Shown here: in pieces, positions 6,978-15,624 of the stretch
How the letters are laid out: each line of letters begins with the position of its first letter
How positions within the stretch are numbered: position 1 is the first letter of the stretch
Source of the DNA: Chloroflexota bacterium
Lineage (GTDB): Bacteria > Chloroflexota > Anaerolineae > JAAYZQ01
Direction: 5' to 3'
DNA length: 64,000 nucleotides
NCBI GenBank assembly: GCA_018606645.1
Contig: JAGVRI010000001.1
Location: 1-64,000 of the forward strand
Program-made: the position numbers and the translations under genes
Notes under the pieces: generated by a model
Told to the model about the DNA's origin: nothing
The model's input: only the letters and a program-made list of their open reading frames with translations
Databases searched by the model: none

Positions 6978-9284
6978 TTAGTCTCCTCGTCCGCCTTTTT
7001 CTTCCAGCTTGACTTCTTCTTCGCCATCGCCTCGCAGGTCCAACAGCCAGTTATCCAGATTGCCGGCGTCGATCTTGTCCTGAACACGCTTCTTCCCTTC
7101 GCTGCTCAAGCGTCTCTGCAACTCGACCTGGCCGGCTTCGGTATCCAGATTCAGGTCGGGCCATCGAGCGGCGATCGATTCCTTGGAGGTCCAGACACAG
7201 TAGCGGAAGACCCGCTCATCTCCTTTGTGTACGCGGAAGAAATACTGGAACCGCTCCCGGGGTTCTGGCTTGAATCCCTCCTCTACGCGATAGCCTTTGT
7301 ATTCCCATAATTGGCCCTGCCCCTTTCGTTCCTGTCCGACCATCGCCTGGGCCTGAGCCAGAAGCTCGTTGGGGTCGGCGGTAGGGCGGGCGCAGAGCGT
7401 GCCGATGCAAACATAGGCAGCCGGAGCCGGTTCCGCCGGATAGCCGAGGCGGGCCAGGCGGGCCTGTTCCCATACCGGATCTACGGCCTGGACGGTCTTG
7501 TTCGGGGCATAGGCGCGGCGGGCTGCTCGAAGCAACTCCGCCCGGACGGGGTCTTCGGTCTCGCCGACGACAGTGATCAGAAGCGGCCGTCGCAGGAAGC
7601 GGTCAACAGTCAGGGCGAAACGCGCTGCGTTAAAGCCCAGGTCCAGAGCATACGGGGCCAACGCCTCCAACGTCTGCTGGGCCAACTGGCGATGTTCCTC
7701 ATGGCCGGTGAGGCGATAGAGACGCAGATGAGCTTCGGCCGCCAGGACATTTTCGCAGAACGGCTTGTCTCGACGGCGCAGCCTGCCGATTGCTTCCGGT
7801 GCAGCCATAGCATCAAAGTAACGACCGTCGGCATCGCGCAACGCGTTGTCGGCAAACCGCATCAGGGTTCTGGCTCGCTGCAAATAGAGCTCCCGCCCCA
7901 GGTGCTCGTACGCGTCCAGCCAGGCAATGGCCATACTCACCTGGTCCGCCAGTAAGCCTGGTACCCGGGGTTGGCTGTCGAAATAGTGGTGCATCCCCAA
8001 TCCCTCGTGGTAGCTCTTTTGCCAGACGAATTCCAGCGCGCGGACGGCCGAATCTGCATAGCGAGGATCGTTGAGGACGGCGCTGGACAGCAGATAGGCC
8101 GACGCCATGGCTGCGTTCCGTTCTGTGTAGGCCGTCTTGTCCACATACGGAATGGGGTGTCTGGCTCGCTCCTGAGCGTCGAGGGCATAGTACTCAGGGT
8201 CTGCCTCCTGACTGCTATAGAAGTAGCCTCGATCGCGGTCCCACATCACTCTGTCCACATAGGCCAGGATATCCTGGGCAGTGTCCAGATAGAGTGGCCT
8301 GCCTGTAGCCTGATATGCCCGGGCATAGAGAGCCAACAACTGGGCCTGATCGCCGATCATTTTCTCATAGTGAGGTCCGTTCCAGTCGGTTTGGGTAGCA
8401 TAGCGGAAAAACCCGCCATCGATCCGGTCATGGATGCCACCCCAGGCCATCGACTCCAGAGCTTTGTGGATCAACTTGATGAGCCGCTCATCGCCGGTCC
8501 GGTGGGCCGCCGCCAACACGGATTCCAGCACGTCGGCATGATGAAACCTGGGCGCCTCACCGAACCCACCATGCTCCCAGTCAAAGGCCTCGACCACCTT
8601 CTGAATGATAGCCTCCGGCAACTCAGGGGTCAGTTGGCCCACCGCCTGGGGGCGCTCTTCTTGCTCGGTCCATTGAACCCCGGGGCGGACAGCGATGATG
8701 GGTGTGACGGGCGCCTTTTCTCCGGCGTACTGAGCCTTGACCCGCCGCAGCACCTCCAGCATCTGGCCGGTGGTCAGAAAGTTGTGGCTTTCCAGGACCT
8801 CACCGGCCGTATTCAAGAAGGCAGTGGTCGGCCAGCCCCCTCGATTGTAGCGCCGATCGACATCCGGCCGCTTATCCGCATCCACCATAATCGGAATAAA
8901 GTCGTTGTTGATGGTGGCCGCCACATCAGGGTCGGTCAGTGTGGTTTTTTCCATCAAGTGGCAGGGTTCACACCACGGGGCGGTGATATAGAGCATGATG
9001 GGCAACTCGAGGGTAGAAGCCAGCTCAAAGGTATCCTCGCCCCATTCGTACCAGGTAATCGGCAGAGGGGGTCTGGCTAACTCCAGGTCGGGCTCAAAAA
9101 GACGGCGGTATTCAGCTTCCAGGATCGCATAGTGCTTTTTTTCCTGGTCGATCAGCATCTCAAACAGAGACCGGGTGCTTTCATCGCGTGCCGATTGCGC
9201 CATCCGGGTGTAAAACTCCTGAGCGTCCCTCTCCCGTTGCATGGCCAGGCGCCACACCTCAGGAATTTCATTTAACGCTTTCAC
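6978..9284 (-). CDS. Ferritin-like / thioredoxin / YyaL (six-hairpin) fusion protein
   Basis: A 768-residue fusion. Residues 1-65 are a ferritin-like helix pair (AMQRERDAQEFY, then LIDQEKKHYAILEAEY). Residues 75-190 form a thioredoxin fold with APWCEPCHLMEKTT and GGWPTTAFLN. Residues 220-640 match the YyaL/SSP411 (alpha/alpha barrel, AGE-like) domain with GGFGEAPRFHHADVL, GGIHDRIDGGFFRYATQ and PHYEKMIGDQAQLL. A charged tail of about 110 residues follows the usual YyaL end. I chose the GTG at 9284 because AGAAAGGAG sits seven bases upstream. Family members are annotated as thioredoxin-domain proteins of uncertain function; an oxidative or redox role is inferred. Confidence 0.85.
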   Translation of the reverse strand: MKALNEIPEVWRLAMQRERDAQEFYTRMAQSARDESTRSLFEMLIDQEKKHYAILEAEYRRLFEPDLELARPPLPITWYEWGEDTFELASTLELPIMLYITAPWCEPCHLMEKTTLTDPDVAATINNDFIPIMVDADKRPDVDRRYNRGGWPTTAFLNTAGEVLESHNFLTTGQMLEVLRRVKAQYAGEKAPVTPIIAVRPGVQWTEQEERPQAVGQLTPELPEAIIQKVVEAFDWEHGGFGEAPRFHHADVLESVLAAAHRTGDERLIKLIHKALESMAWGGIHDRIDGGFFRYATQTDWNGPHYEKMIGDQAQLLALYARAYQATGRPLYLDTAQDILAYVDRVMWDRDRGYFYSSQEADPEYYALDAQERARHPIPYVDKTAYTERNAAMASAYLLSSAVLNDPRYADSAVRALEFVWQKSYHEGLGMHHYFDSQPRVPGLLADQVSMAIAWLDAYEHLGRELYLQRARTLMRFADNALRDADGRYFDAMAAPEAIGRLRRRDKPFCENVLAAEAHLRLYRLTGHEEHRQLAQQTLEALAPYALDLGFNAARFALTVDRFLRRPLLITVVGETEDPVRAELLRAARRAYAPNKTVQAVDPVWEQARLARLGYPAEPAPAAYVCIGTLCARPTADPNELLAQAQAMVGQERKGQGQLWEYKGYRVEEGFKPEPRERFQYFFRVHKGDERVFRYCVWTSKESIAARWPDLNLDTEAGQVELQRRLSSEGKKRVQDKIDAGNLDNWLLDLRGDGEEEVKLEEKGGRGD

Positions 9285-9330
9285 GGCCGCTCCTTTCTGG
9301 CTCCTGAAGTAACCACACAAGCTTGAATGG

Positions 9331-9990
9331 CTACAGGTTGCCTGCTTCCATCCGCAGGCTTTCCTTATCCAGCAGGATCAGTTGCCGACGCCCAGACGAG
9401 ATCCATCCTCTTCGCCGGAAATCCTGTAACGTCTTGCTGACCGTCTCGCGCCAGGTCCCCAGCATGTCGGCCAACTCCTGATGGGTGGCCTGGACGATGC
9501 CCTGAGGATTGGTGGCCGCCAGTTCCAGCAAGAGGGCAGCCAGGCGCGAGGAGATGGTGCGATAAGCCACTTGTTCCAACCGGTTCTCCGCTTCCATCAC
9601 CCGTAGCCCCATGGCCTGCATCAAGCCGAAGCCAAACATGGCATCGGTGGACGAGATCTCCAGAGCCTTTTGCCGGGGCATGACCCAGATCGTGCAGGGT
9701 TCCAGGGCGACGGCATACGTATTCGGGCCCTCTCCTCCTAGCAGCGAGGCCTCTCCGAACATCGATCCAGGGCCTAACGTGGCGATGGCGAACCGACGGC
9801 CCTCTCGTGTGGTGCGGTAGAGCTGCACCCGTCCGCTGGCGACCAGGAACAGAGAGCGACCCATTTCTTCTGCTTCACAGATCGTCTCTCCTGCCCGGTA
9901 AGAACGAACCGTCACCGATTTACTGATCTCCTTATTCTGTTGTACCAAGCGTCCAAATATCGCTGCAACATTCCTGTCCATAGATCCCAC
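9331..9990 (-). CDS. Crp/Fnr family transcriptional regulator
   Basis: A 219-residue regulator. The cyclic-nucleotide-like beta-roll spans about 25-135 (RAGETICEAEEMGRSLFLVASG, with FGEASLLGG near 95), a long dimer helix about 120-155, then a Crp-type winged helix-turn-helix (TQ-like box THQELADMLGTWRETVSKTL near 170-190). It has no N-terminal cysteine cluster, so it is not an iron-sulfur FNR. The GTG at 9990 has AAGGGAG five bases upstream; an ATG at 9981 is the alternative. Placed between two ferritin-like genes it may regulate a redox-stress group, but this is inference. Confidence 0.9.
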   Translation of the reverse strand: MGSMDRNVAAIFGRLVQQNKEISKSVTVRSYRAGETICEAEEMGRSLFLVASGRVQLYRTTREGRRFAIATLGPGSMFGEASLLGGEGPNTYAVALEPCTIWVMPRQKALEISSTDAMFGFGLMQAMGLRVMEAENRLEQVAYRTISSRLAALLLELAATNPQGIVQATHQELADMLGTWRETVSKTLQDFRRRGWISSGRRQLILLDKESLRMEAGNL

Positions 9991-10111
9991 TTGTACTCCC
10001 TTTGCACGGATTGGACCGATGCAGGCTGGGAGACATCCTTGTCACTTATTAGACCTGCTTCGAGCACAATTTCCAATAAATCCGGCTCCCGCAAGGAACC
10101 GGAGGTAAAGC

Positions 10112-10318
10112 TTATCGCTGTCCCATCTCCTTCAGCTTCTTCTCCAGTTTGTCATATTCGCCCTCCAGAAACTGAGCGTGGAATGCCTCTTCGTCCCGCA
10201 GTCGGGCGAAAAACGCCTTGAGCTTCTCGTCCTCGGCCAAATCCATTGCAAGTTGATACTTGGCCCGGGCTGCATGCTCTTCCATGGCCATAATCTTGAG
10301 AAAACTGAGCCAGTCCAT
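10112..10318 (-). CDS. Small ferritin-like (rubrerythrin-type) helical protein
   Basis: A 68-residue all-helical protein with the pattern MAMEEHAARAKYQLA and LRDEEAFHAQFLEGEYDKLE. The ExxH-like spacing (EEHA and EEAFH) fits one half of a ferritin-like or rubrerythrin four-helix bundle, so it may dimerise to build a di-metal site. It resembles the first 65 residues of the fusion protein at 6978-9284. AAGGAGG lies eight bases before the ATG. It is 28 bases downstream of the broken hsp20 reading frame, within the transcript expected from 10615-10620. Confidence 0.72.
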   Translation of the reverse strand: MDWLSFLKIMAMEEHAARAKYQLAMDLAEDEKLKAFFARLRDEEAFHAQFLEGEYDKLEKKLKEMGQR

Positions 10319-10346
10319 GAATGATCCTCCTTGTATTTATTGTTTG

Positions 10347-10581
10347 CTATCCTCCGGGCCTGATGGGAACCCGGCGAGGTTTCGCTTCTTCCGATTTGGG
10401 CAGGGTTACCGTCAGTACCCTGTTGGATATCACTGCTTCAATTTTACTTCGATCGATGGTTGCCGGCAAACCAAAGTGGCGATGATAATGACCGACATCT
10501 TCCTGTCCCCGCCAGTGTTTCTGGTGATCGCCGGATTCCTTCGGACCCCGTGTCCCCTCTTTGTTCGATCTTGTCTGCCAT
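10347..10581 (-). pseudogene. Broken/truncated Hsp20 (alpha-crystallin) gene
   Basis: The frame ending at the TAG (10349-10347) reads HYHRHFGLPATIDRSKIEAV, then SNRVLTVTLPKSEEAKPRRV, which is the C-terminal beta-sandwich of Hsp20 chaperones. The only good start, ATG at 10581 (27 bases after the predicted transcription start), is in another frame by one base, and the Hsp20 frame has a TAG just upstream of that ATG. Even if the frames were joined, the product would be about 77 residues, half of a normal Hsp20. This is most simply a remnant with an internal deletion and a frameshift. A sequencing error could explain the shift but not the missing N-terminal half. Confidence 0.7.
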
Positions 10582-10614
10582 GATTCCTAACCCCCAGGAC
10601 ATGATCCTAGATCT

Positions 10615-10690
10615 ATTATATCCGAGCGTCGTTAGAAGGTTATTAAGAAATCGTACGCAATCTGTTAGAGTTTCGTTAGAGTTCAGTAAG
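10615..10690 (-). promoter_or_regulatory. Pho-box-like 11-bp direct-repeat array with a TATAAT promoter
   Basis: On the minus strand TATAAT occupies 10620-10615. Upstream, hexamers occur every 11 bases: CTAACG (10635-10630), TTAATA (10646), CGTACG (10657), CTAACA (10668), CTAACG (10679) and a weaker CTTACT (10690). The nine-base gap between the last hexamer and the -10, and the absence of a -35, match activator-dependent PhoB/OmpR-class promoters. The array overlaps the 3' end of truD. It would drive the hsp20 remnant and the ferritin-like gene. The same motif, phase and gap occur at 58811-58864. Confidence 0.65.
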
Positions 10691-11923
10691 CTGGCTTACA
10701 TCCTGAAATGACTCCTGGGTTAGAGGCGCTTTCATGATCTCGGCCAGCACCGCCGTCGCATAGCAGCCTTTTGGCAGCCAGAACCGAAGCATTATCCCAT
10801 CGTCATACCATAACTCCGGATCGTGGATTTGAAAGCGCAGGGCTCGTCGCTCCCCTTTTGCCTGGATCCCTTCGCCGACGCGGAAATCGTCCAGTTCCAA
10901 ACCTTCAGCCGCCAGAACGTTCGCTTCCAGTTCTCCTTGAGAGCCAGATGCCTGCATCATCTTGAAGCCAAAGATCGGCCCGGTGGGGCTGATCTCAAAG
11001 CGGTCAGCGCGCGGCTGCTCGATCGTTTCGTCTTCCACGCGGAAGATGGAATGGCCCGGGTGCTTGATCGCCAGGTCTCCAGCAAATACGCGGTCCAAGG
11101 TCTGCAACCGGGCATCAAGGACCCGATTGAACAGCGCCGATTGGTACGCTGAGACCAAAAAGATCTTGAGTCGCTTGGGGACTGCCTGGTAGGCACGCTG
11201 GAAGTTGCCGTGGCTGTCAATCAATACCCGCAGGGCTCGCCGCTCGTCGGCCATACTCTCCGGGAACAGCGCAAGGGCCTCTTCCCAGGCGCCGGCGTCG
11301 AACTGGCGACGAGCCGCTTGCACCCGTTCCGACTCGTGCCGATCGGGCATGCCCAGAAAGGTGCGCAGGAAACGCTCCGCCTCTCGCCGTACAACGGCCG
11401 ATCCGAGCCGGGCCGAATCTCCCCGCTGTCCAAACCGTTGCGGCCCATACCAGTTCGGCACTCCACGGCGAGCCAGCACCTCCAGAATGGCCTGGCAGGC
11501 CGGTAGCATGGCCTCGCTCACCCGTCGGATGCGGATCCGGAAGCGATTGCCGCGCAGATGCCCAATTCTGAGTTTGTGCCGATGACGTTCCGCCCACAGA
11601 ATCCGAATGTGGGGCAGTTCCAAGGTCAAAACTTTTTCAGGCGGAATGCCATGGACAGAGAGGACCTGACAGGTGATCGCCCGGGCATCCTTGAGCCCCG
11701 CATAGCCGATCTGGCTGGGCGGGATGCCCAGCGCCCGGGCGATGGTCCGGACCGCTTGAAAGGTCGAAAGTCCGACCTTCTGGATTTCAAAGAAGGTATG
11801 CTCTCCCTCGCCGGAGGGGGAGTAGAGGGGCAGTTCTTCTACCCAAAAATCCTCGACCTGCTCTTTGATCACCCCGCCGATCCCTGGCAGGTCTTCGGTC
11901 AAATACCGTCCCGTCCAATCCAT
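10676..11923 (-). CDS. truD: tRNA pseudouridine(13) synthase TruD
   Basis: A 415-residue enzyme that isomerises U13 in tRNA-Glu and related tRNAs. Motifs: VEDFWVEELPLY near 25, HTFFEIQKVGLST near 43, the catalytic-aspartate segment GYAGLKDARAITCQ near 74-87, and RGNRFRIRIRRV near 125. YGPQRFGQRGDSA near 160 and HPGHSIFRVEDE in the TRUD insertion domain are also typical. Its start codon directly follows the stop of the Lon-domain gene (11924), so translation is probably coupled. The 3' end overlaps the phased promoter array at 10615-10690. Confidence 0.94.
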   Translation of the reverse strand: MDWTGRYLTEDLPGIGGVIKEQVEDFWVEELPLYSPSGEGEHTFFEIQKVGLSTFQAVRTIARALGIPPSQIGYAGLKDARAITCQVLSVHGIPPEKVLTLELPHIRILWAERHRHKLRIGHLRGNRFRIRIRRVSEAMLPACQAILEVLARRGVPNWYGPQRFGQRGDSARLGSAVVRREAERFLRTFLGMPDRHESERVQAARRQFDAGAWEEALALFPESMADERRALRVLIDSHGNFQRAYQAVPKRLKIFLVSAYQSALFNRVLDARLQTLDRVFAGDLAIKHPGHSIFRVEDETIEQPRADRFEISPTGPIFGFKMMQASGSQGELEANVLAAEGLELDDFRVGEGIQAKGERRALRFQIHDPELWYDDGIMLRFWLPKGCYATAVLAEIMKAPLTQESFQDVSQLTEL

Positions 11924-12613
11924 CTAGTTTCTTGCCAGGTAGCCGCTGTACCCGCCTTCCCACTGTTGCCTCTGCGTACGAATCATATAGTGCAGGATCA
12001 ACTGCTCACGACGCATGATCGCCCGTTCGGCGCGAAGCATGTAGGGCACCGTAGGTTGAGTCAGCAACCCTTGCTTTTGAGGCATGGGAATCTGGAGGGT
12101 GATGGCGCTCAGCAGGGCCAACATCCTTGGCTCAGTAGGAACCTCTTCGATCTCGATCCGATGCCCCTCCGCTTGAGCCAGCAGGCTAAGGTACTGGATA
12201 AGCAGAGCGCGAACCGGTCCGACCTGCTCACGAGCCTGTTCGCTGTTAGCGCCGGTGATCGGCCACGGTTCCGCCTCTCCGACCAGATACGGTTGATCGT
12301 GTCTCACGGCGTGCAAGCGGAATCGCTCATTCCCGATCGTGACAAGATTCATCCGGCCATCTTCGAGCTGGCTAACCCCGGCAATCATCGTTGTTGTACC
12401 GACCGGGTAGGGGATGGCCAGGCCTCCCACTTCAGGGCCTTCACGGATCAGGACCACACCGAAGGGTTGTTCCTCTTCCAGACAGCGGTGAATCATCAAT
12501 TTGTACCGTTCTTCAAACACATAGAGGGGCAACACCATGCCTGGAAAGAGCACGGTGTGCAAGGGAAAGAGGGGTAACGCCGACCACCAATCCTCCACTG
12601 CGCCCCTGGCCAT
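11924..12613 (-). CDS. Lon N-terminal substrate-binding domain protein (LON_substr_bdg)
   Basis: A 229-residue protein consisting of the substrate-recognition domain of Lon protease without ATPase or protease parts. It begins LPLFPLHTVLFPGMVLPLYV and continues FEERYKLMIHRCLEEEQPFGVVLI, the family hallmark, with GNERFRLHAV near 95. A helical second half follows. Stand-alone proteins of this type are common and poorly understood. A promoter is predicted at 12647-12675, and truD follows with no gap. Confidence 0.88.
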   Translation of the reverse strand: MARGAVEDWWSALPLFPLHTVLFPGMVLPLYVFEERYKLMIHRCLEEEQPFGVVLIREGPEVGGLAIPYPVGTTTMIAGVSQLEDGRMNLVTIGNERFRLHAVRHDQPYLVGEAEPWPITGANSEQAREQVGPVRALLIQYLSLLAQAEGHRIEIEEVPTEPRMLALLSAITLQIPMPQKQGLLTQPTVPYMLRAERAIMRREQLILHYMIRTQRQQWEGGYSGYLARN

Positions 12614-12646
12614 CTAATCTCGACTCCCAAATACAATTATCAGCAT

Positions 12647-12675
12647 ATTATACATCCAAAATCTCCAAAAGTAAA
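12647..12675 (-). promoter_or_regulatory. Predicted promoter for the Lon-domain/truD pair
   Basis: Minus strand TTTACT (12675-12670), a 17-base spacer and TATAAT (12652-12647). The leader would be about 27 bases. It lies back to back with the plus-strand promoter at 12701-12729. Confidence 0.55.
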
Positions 12676-12700
12676 AAGCCGCACCTGATTTGGAGCGGTT

Positions 12701-12729
12701 TTGTCCGGGTTCTCATTCCATGGTACAAT
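12701..12729 (+). promoter_or_regulatory. Predicted promoter giving a leaderless mRNA
   Basis: TTGTCC at 12701-12706, a 17-base spacer and TACAAT at 12724-12729 with an extended -10 TG. The transcription start should fall at about 12736-12738, on the in-frame GTG of the next gene, and no Shine-Dalgarno sequence precedes that GTG. Confidence 0.65.
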
Positions 12730-12737
12730 TCGGGACT

Positions 12738-13361
12738 GTGACGGTAGAGGGAGACGCGCGTCCGCCAGTTGCGGCCATCGTACTGGCCGCCGGTGGCTCG
12801 ACGCGAATGGGACAGCTCAAGCAGTTGTTGCCGGTGGATGGCCAACCGATGGTGCGCCGGGTGACCCAGACGGTGTGCGCTGCCGGGTTGGCCCAGGTGA
12901 TCGTTGTCCTCGGCGCGCAGGCAGATCGGGTGCGAGAGGCCGTCCATGGCCTGCCGGTCGAGATCGTGATCAACGAGCAATGGGCGGCGGGGATGAGCCA
13001 TTCGTTGCGCGCCGGGTTGGAGGCGATCCGTCCCGACATCCAGGCGGCATTGATCGTCCTGGCCGACCAGCCGAGGTTGACCCCTGCTTTGCTCCAGAAG
13101 CTGGTCAGCCGCTACCAGGCAACCCGGGCGGCCATCGTCGCCCCTTTCTATCAGGGCCGGCAGGGCAACCCGGTGCTCTTTGACCGCACTCTCTTTGCCG
13201 AGTTGATGGCGATCGAGGGCGATCAGGGCGGCCGTTCCTTGCTGACCCGCTATCCGGAACAGATCGAACGGGTGGAGGTGGACGACCCGGCGGTGGTTCT
13301 CGACATCGATACCCGTGAGGAGTACGAACAACTACATCATCGACATCGGAGAAGCGGATGA
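12738..13361 (+). CDS. MocA-like molybdenum cofactor nucleotidyltransferase family protein
   Basis: A 207-residue NTP transferase of the MobA/MocA family. Motifs: AAIVLAAGGSTRMGQLKQ at the N-terminus, VVLGAQADRVREAV near 60, a metal-binding LADQPRLTP near 110, APFYQGRQGNPVLFD near 135 and the terminal VVLDIDTREEYEQ. Such enzymes transfer CMP to molybdopterin or nucleotides to related acceptors; no molybdoenzyme lies nearby, so the acceptor is uncertain. I place the start at GTG 12738 because of the promoter position; an ATG at 12720 would lie inside the promoter. The 3' end overlaps the MFS gene by four bases (ATGA). Confidence 0.82.
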   Translation: MTVEGDARPPVAAIVLAAGGSTRMGQLKQLLPVDGQPMVRRVTQTVCAAGLAQVIVVLGAQADRVREAVHGLPVEIVINEQWAAGMSHSLRAGLEAIRPDIQAALIVLADQPRLTPALLQKLVSRYQATRAAIVAPFYQGRQGNPVLFDRTLFAELMAIEGDQGGRSLLTRYPEQIERVEVDDPAVVLDIDTREEYEQLHHRHRRSG

Positions 13362-14758
13362 TCACAAGGGAACTCACATCGGATCAGGCGGCCAGCCGGC
13401 GGGCCGCGTTGATCGCAGCCGCACTGGCGGCCTTCCTCACACCCTTTATGGACTCGGCTACCAACGTGGCCCTGCCGGCCATCAGCCGCGAATTTGCCAT
13501 GGATGCTATTCTGTTGAGCTGGGTCCGGACTGCGTACCTGTTGGCCGCGGCCATGTTCCTGGTCCCCTTTGGCAAAATCGCCGACATCCACGGTCGGAAG
13601 CGGATCTTTGGCTATGGCATCGCCATCTTTACCTTGGCGGCGCTGTTGATCGGTTTTTCGACCTCGGCGCCGATGCTGATCGCCGTGCGAGTTTTTCAGG
13701 GTCTGGGCAGCGCCATGATCTTTGGCACCAGCATGGCCATCCTTACCTCCGTGTTCCCCCTCGGCGAACGGGGGCGGATCCTGGGCATCAGCGTCGCCTC
13801 CACCTACCTGGGCCTTTCCCTGGGACCGACCATCGGTGGTTTGCTCACCCACCAGATCGGATGGCGAAGCATCTTTTTCCTGACGGTCGGATTGGGGTTG
13901 ATCGCGCTGACCTTTGTCCGCTGGCAGTTAAAGGGAGAATGGGCCGAAGCCAAGGGGGAAACCTTTGACCTGGTCGGCTCTGGCATCTATGGCCTGGCCT
14001 TGGTCGCGCTCATGTACGGGTTTTCTCGACTGCCCGGACTCCTGGGCGGTGGACTGATCCTCGCCGGCATGGTAGGGCTGGTCATCTTTGGGTTGTGGGA
14101 ACTCAGGACAACGACGCCGGTCCTCAAGGTCCAGCTCCTGGCCCGAAACCGGCCGTTCGCCTTCTCCAACCTGGCTGCCTTGATCCACTACAGCGCCACT
14201 TCAGCCGTTGCCTTTCTGCTGAGCCTCTTTCTCCAACATATTCAGGGCCTGAACCCGCAGCAAGCCGGCCTGGTGCTGATCGCTCAGCCGGTAATGATGG
14301 CCCTCTTTTCGCCCATGGCGGGATGGCTGTCGGATCGGATCGAACCGCGCATCGTGGCCTCGATCGGGATGACCTTTACCTCGGCGGGGCTGGGGCTGTT
14401 GATCCCCCTGGGGCCGGCCAGCCCGCTGTGGACCATTGTCGCCCGTCTCATGTTGTTGGGGTTTGGGTTCGCCCTCTTTTCCTCGCCCAACACCAACGCC
14501 ATCATGAGTTCGGTCGAAAAGCGGTTTTACGGCGTCGCGTCGGGGATGGTGGGAACGATGCGGCTGATCGGGCAGATGTTCAGCCAGGGACTGGCAACCT
14601 TGCTCTTTGCCCTGTACATCGGTCGGGTCGAGATCAAACCCGAGTCCTATCCGCTGTTCCTAGTCAGCATGAAAACGGCGTTCATCATCTTTGCGATTCT
14701 GTGCGTGATTGGCATCTTTGCCTCGCTGGTACGGGGCAACATTCGAGATAGAAGATGA
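13358..14758 (+). CDS. MFS transporter, DHA2 (EmrB/QacA-like) drug efflux type
   Basis: A 466-residue, roughly 14-helix transporter. It carries motif A-like GKIADIHGRKRIF near 72, a motif C-like GLSLGPTIGGLLTHQIGWRSIFF near 152 and LDSVTNV-like PFMDSATNVALPAI near 30, all typical of proton-coupled drug:H+ antiporter family 2. Translation is coupled to the upstream nucleotidyltransferase by ATGA and to the downstream HAD gene by another ATGA. The substrate cannot be inferred. Confidence 0.9.
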   Translation: MITRELTSDQAASRRAALIAAALAAFLTPFMDSATNVALPAISREFAMDAILLSWVRTAYLLAAAMFLVPFGKIADIHGRKRIFGYGIAIFTLAALLIGFSTSAPMLIAVRVFQGLGSAMIFGTSMAILTSVFPLGERGRILGISVASTYLGLSLGPTIGGLLTHQIGWRSIFFLTVGLGLIALTFVRWQLKGEWAEAKGETFDLVGSGIYGLALVALMYGFSRLPGLLGGGLILAGMVGLVIFGLWELRTTTPVLKVQLLARNRPFAFSNLAALIHYSATSAVAFLLSLFLQHIQGLNPQQAGLVLIAQPVMMALFSPMAGWLSDRIEPRIVASIGMTFTSAGLGLLIPLGPASPLWTIVARLMLLGFGFALFSSPNTNAIMSSVEKRFYGVASGMVGTMRLIGQMFSQGLATLLFALYIGRVEIKPESYPLFLVSMKTAFIIFAILCVIGIFASLVRGNIRDRR

Positions 14759-15624
14759 AAGAGTTTCAATCGCTGCGCTCGATCCGCAACCTGATCATTG
14801 ATATGGACGGGGTGCTGTACCGGGGGAAAGAAGCGATCCCGGGTGCAGGGCCTTTCTTGGAGTTCCTGCGCCGGCAGGGGATCGGCTTTGTGCTGGCCAC
14901 CAACAACTCGACCAAGACCCCGGCGCAATATGTCGAGAAGCTGGCCGGCATGGGGGTCATCGTTCAAGCCGACGAGATCCTGACCTCGGCCCAGGCGACG
15001 GCCAGCTATCTGTCTCGCACCGCGCCGCCAGGCACGCGGCTGTTCGTGGTCGGTATGGACGGTCTGTGGACGGCGTTGCGCGAGGCCGGCTTTGACCTGG
15101 TGGAGGAAGCGGCCGAGTACGTGGTTGTCGGGATGGACTTTACGGTATGCTATGACCGATTGGCCCGGGCGGCCCTCCAGATCCGGGCCGGGGCGCGCTT
15201 CATCGGCACCAATCCGGACCGGACCTTCCCCTCCGAGCAGGGGATTGTGCCGGGCAACGGGGCGCTGTTGGCGTTTCTCGAAGCAGCCACCGGCATCGAA
15301 CCGATCGTCATCGGCAAGCCGGAGGTGGCGATGATGGAACAGGCGATGGTCCGGTTGGGGGCCGAGCCGGCGACGACGGCGGTCTTGGGCGATCGGCTGG
15401 AAACGGATGTGCTGGCCGGGCGGCGGGCCGGGTTGTTCACCATCCTGGTACTCAGCGGCGTGACCGACCGGGCGATGCTGGCCGGCGCCGATCTCCAGCC
15501 CGACTGGGTGTTTGAGGATGTCGGGCACCTCCACCGCGTGTGGCACGAGGTGATCGAGCCAGAAGTGGCGACCGATGGGCGAGCGGATTGCACTGTACGA
15601 TCTGACCTATCAACAACTCACTGA
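14755..15624 (+). CDS. HAD-superfamily subfamily IIA phosphatase (NagD-like)
   Basis: A 289-residue phosphatase. Motif I is [11 protein letters not shown] near 15, motif II is [13 protein letters not shown] near 45, the cap domain spans about 80-190, and motifs III/IV are [10 protein letters not shown] near 187 and [17 protein letters not shown] near 210. This family includes NagD, 4-nitrophenylphosphatase-like and phosphoglycolate phosphatases; specificity is unknown. Its last 50 bases overlap the start of rlmN in another frame, an unusually long overlap that suggests tight coupling. Confidence 0.88.
   Translation: MKEFQSLRSIRNLIIDMDGVLYRGKEAIPGAGPFLEFLRRQGIGFVLATNNSTKTPAQYVEKLAGMGVIVQADEILTSAQATASYLSRTAPPGTRLFVVGMDGLWTALREAGFDLVEEAAEYVVVGMDFTVCYDRLARAALQIRAGARFIGTNPDRTFPSEQGIVPGNGALLAFLEAATGIEPIVIGKPEVAMMEQAMVRLGAEPATTAVLGDRLETDVLAGRRAGLFTILVLSGVTDRAMLAGADLQPDWVFEDVGHLHRVWHEVIEPEVATDGRADCTVRSDLSTTH

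Noticed and set aside
9284..9320. Longer N-terminus for the ferritin-thioredoxin-YyaL fusion
   Set aside because: The extra 12 codons contain the ribosome site for the GTG at 9284 and show no family similarity.
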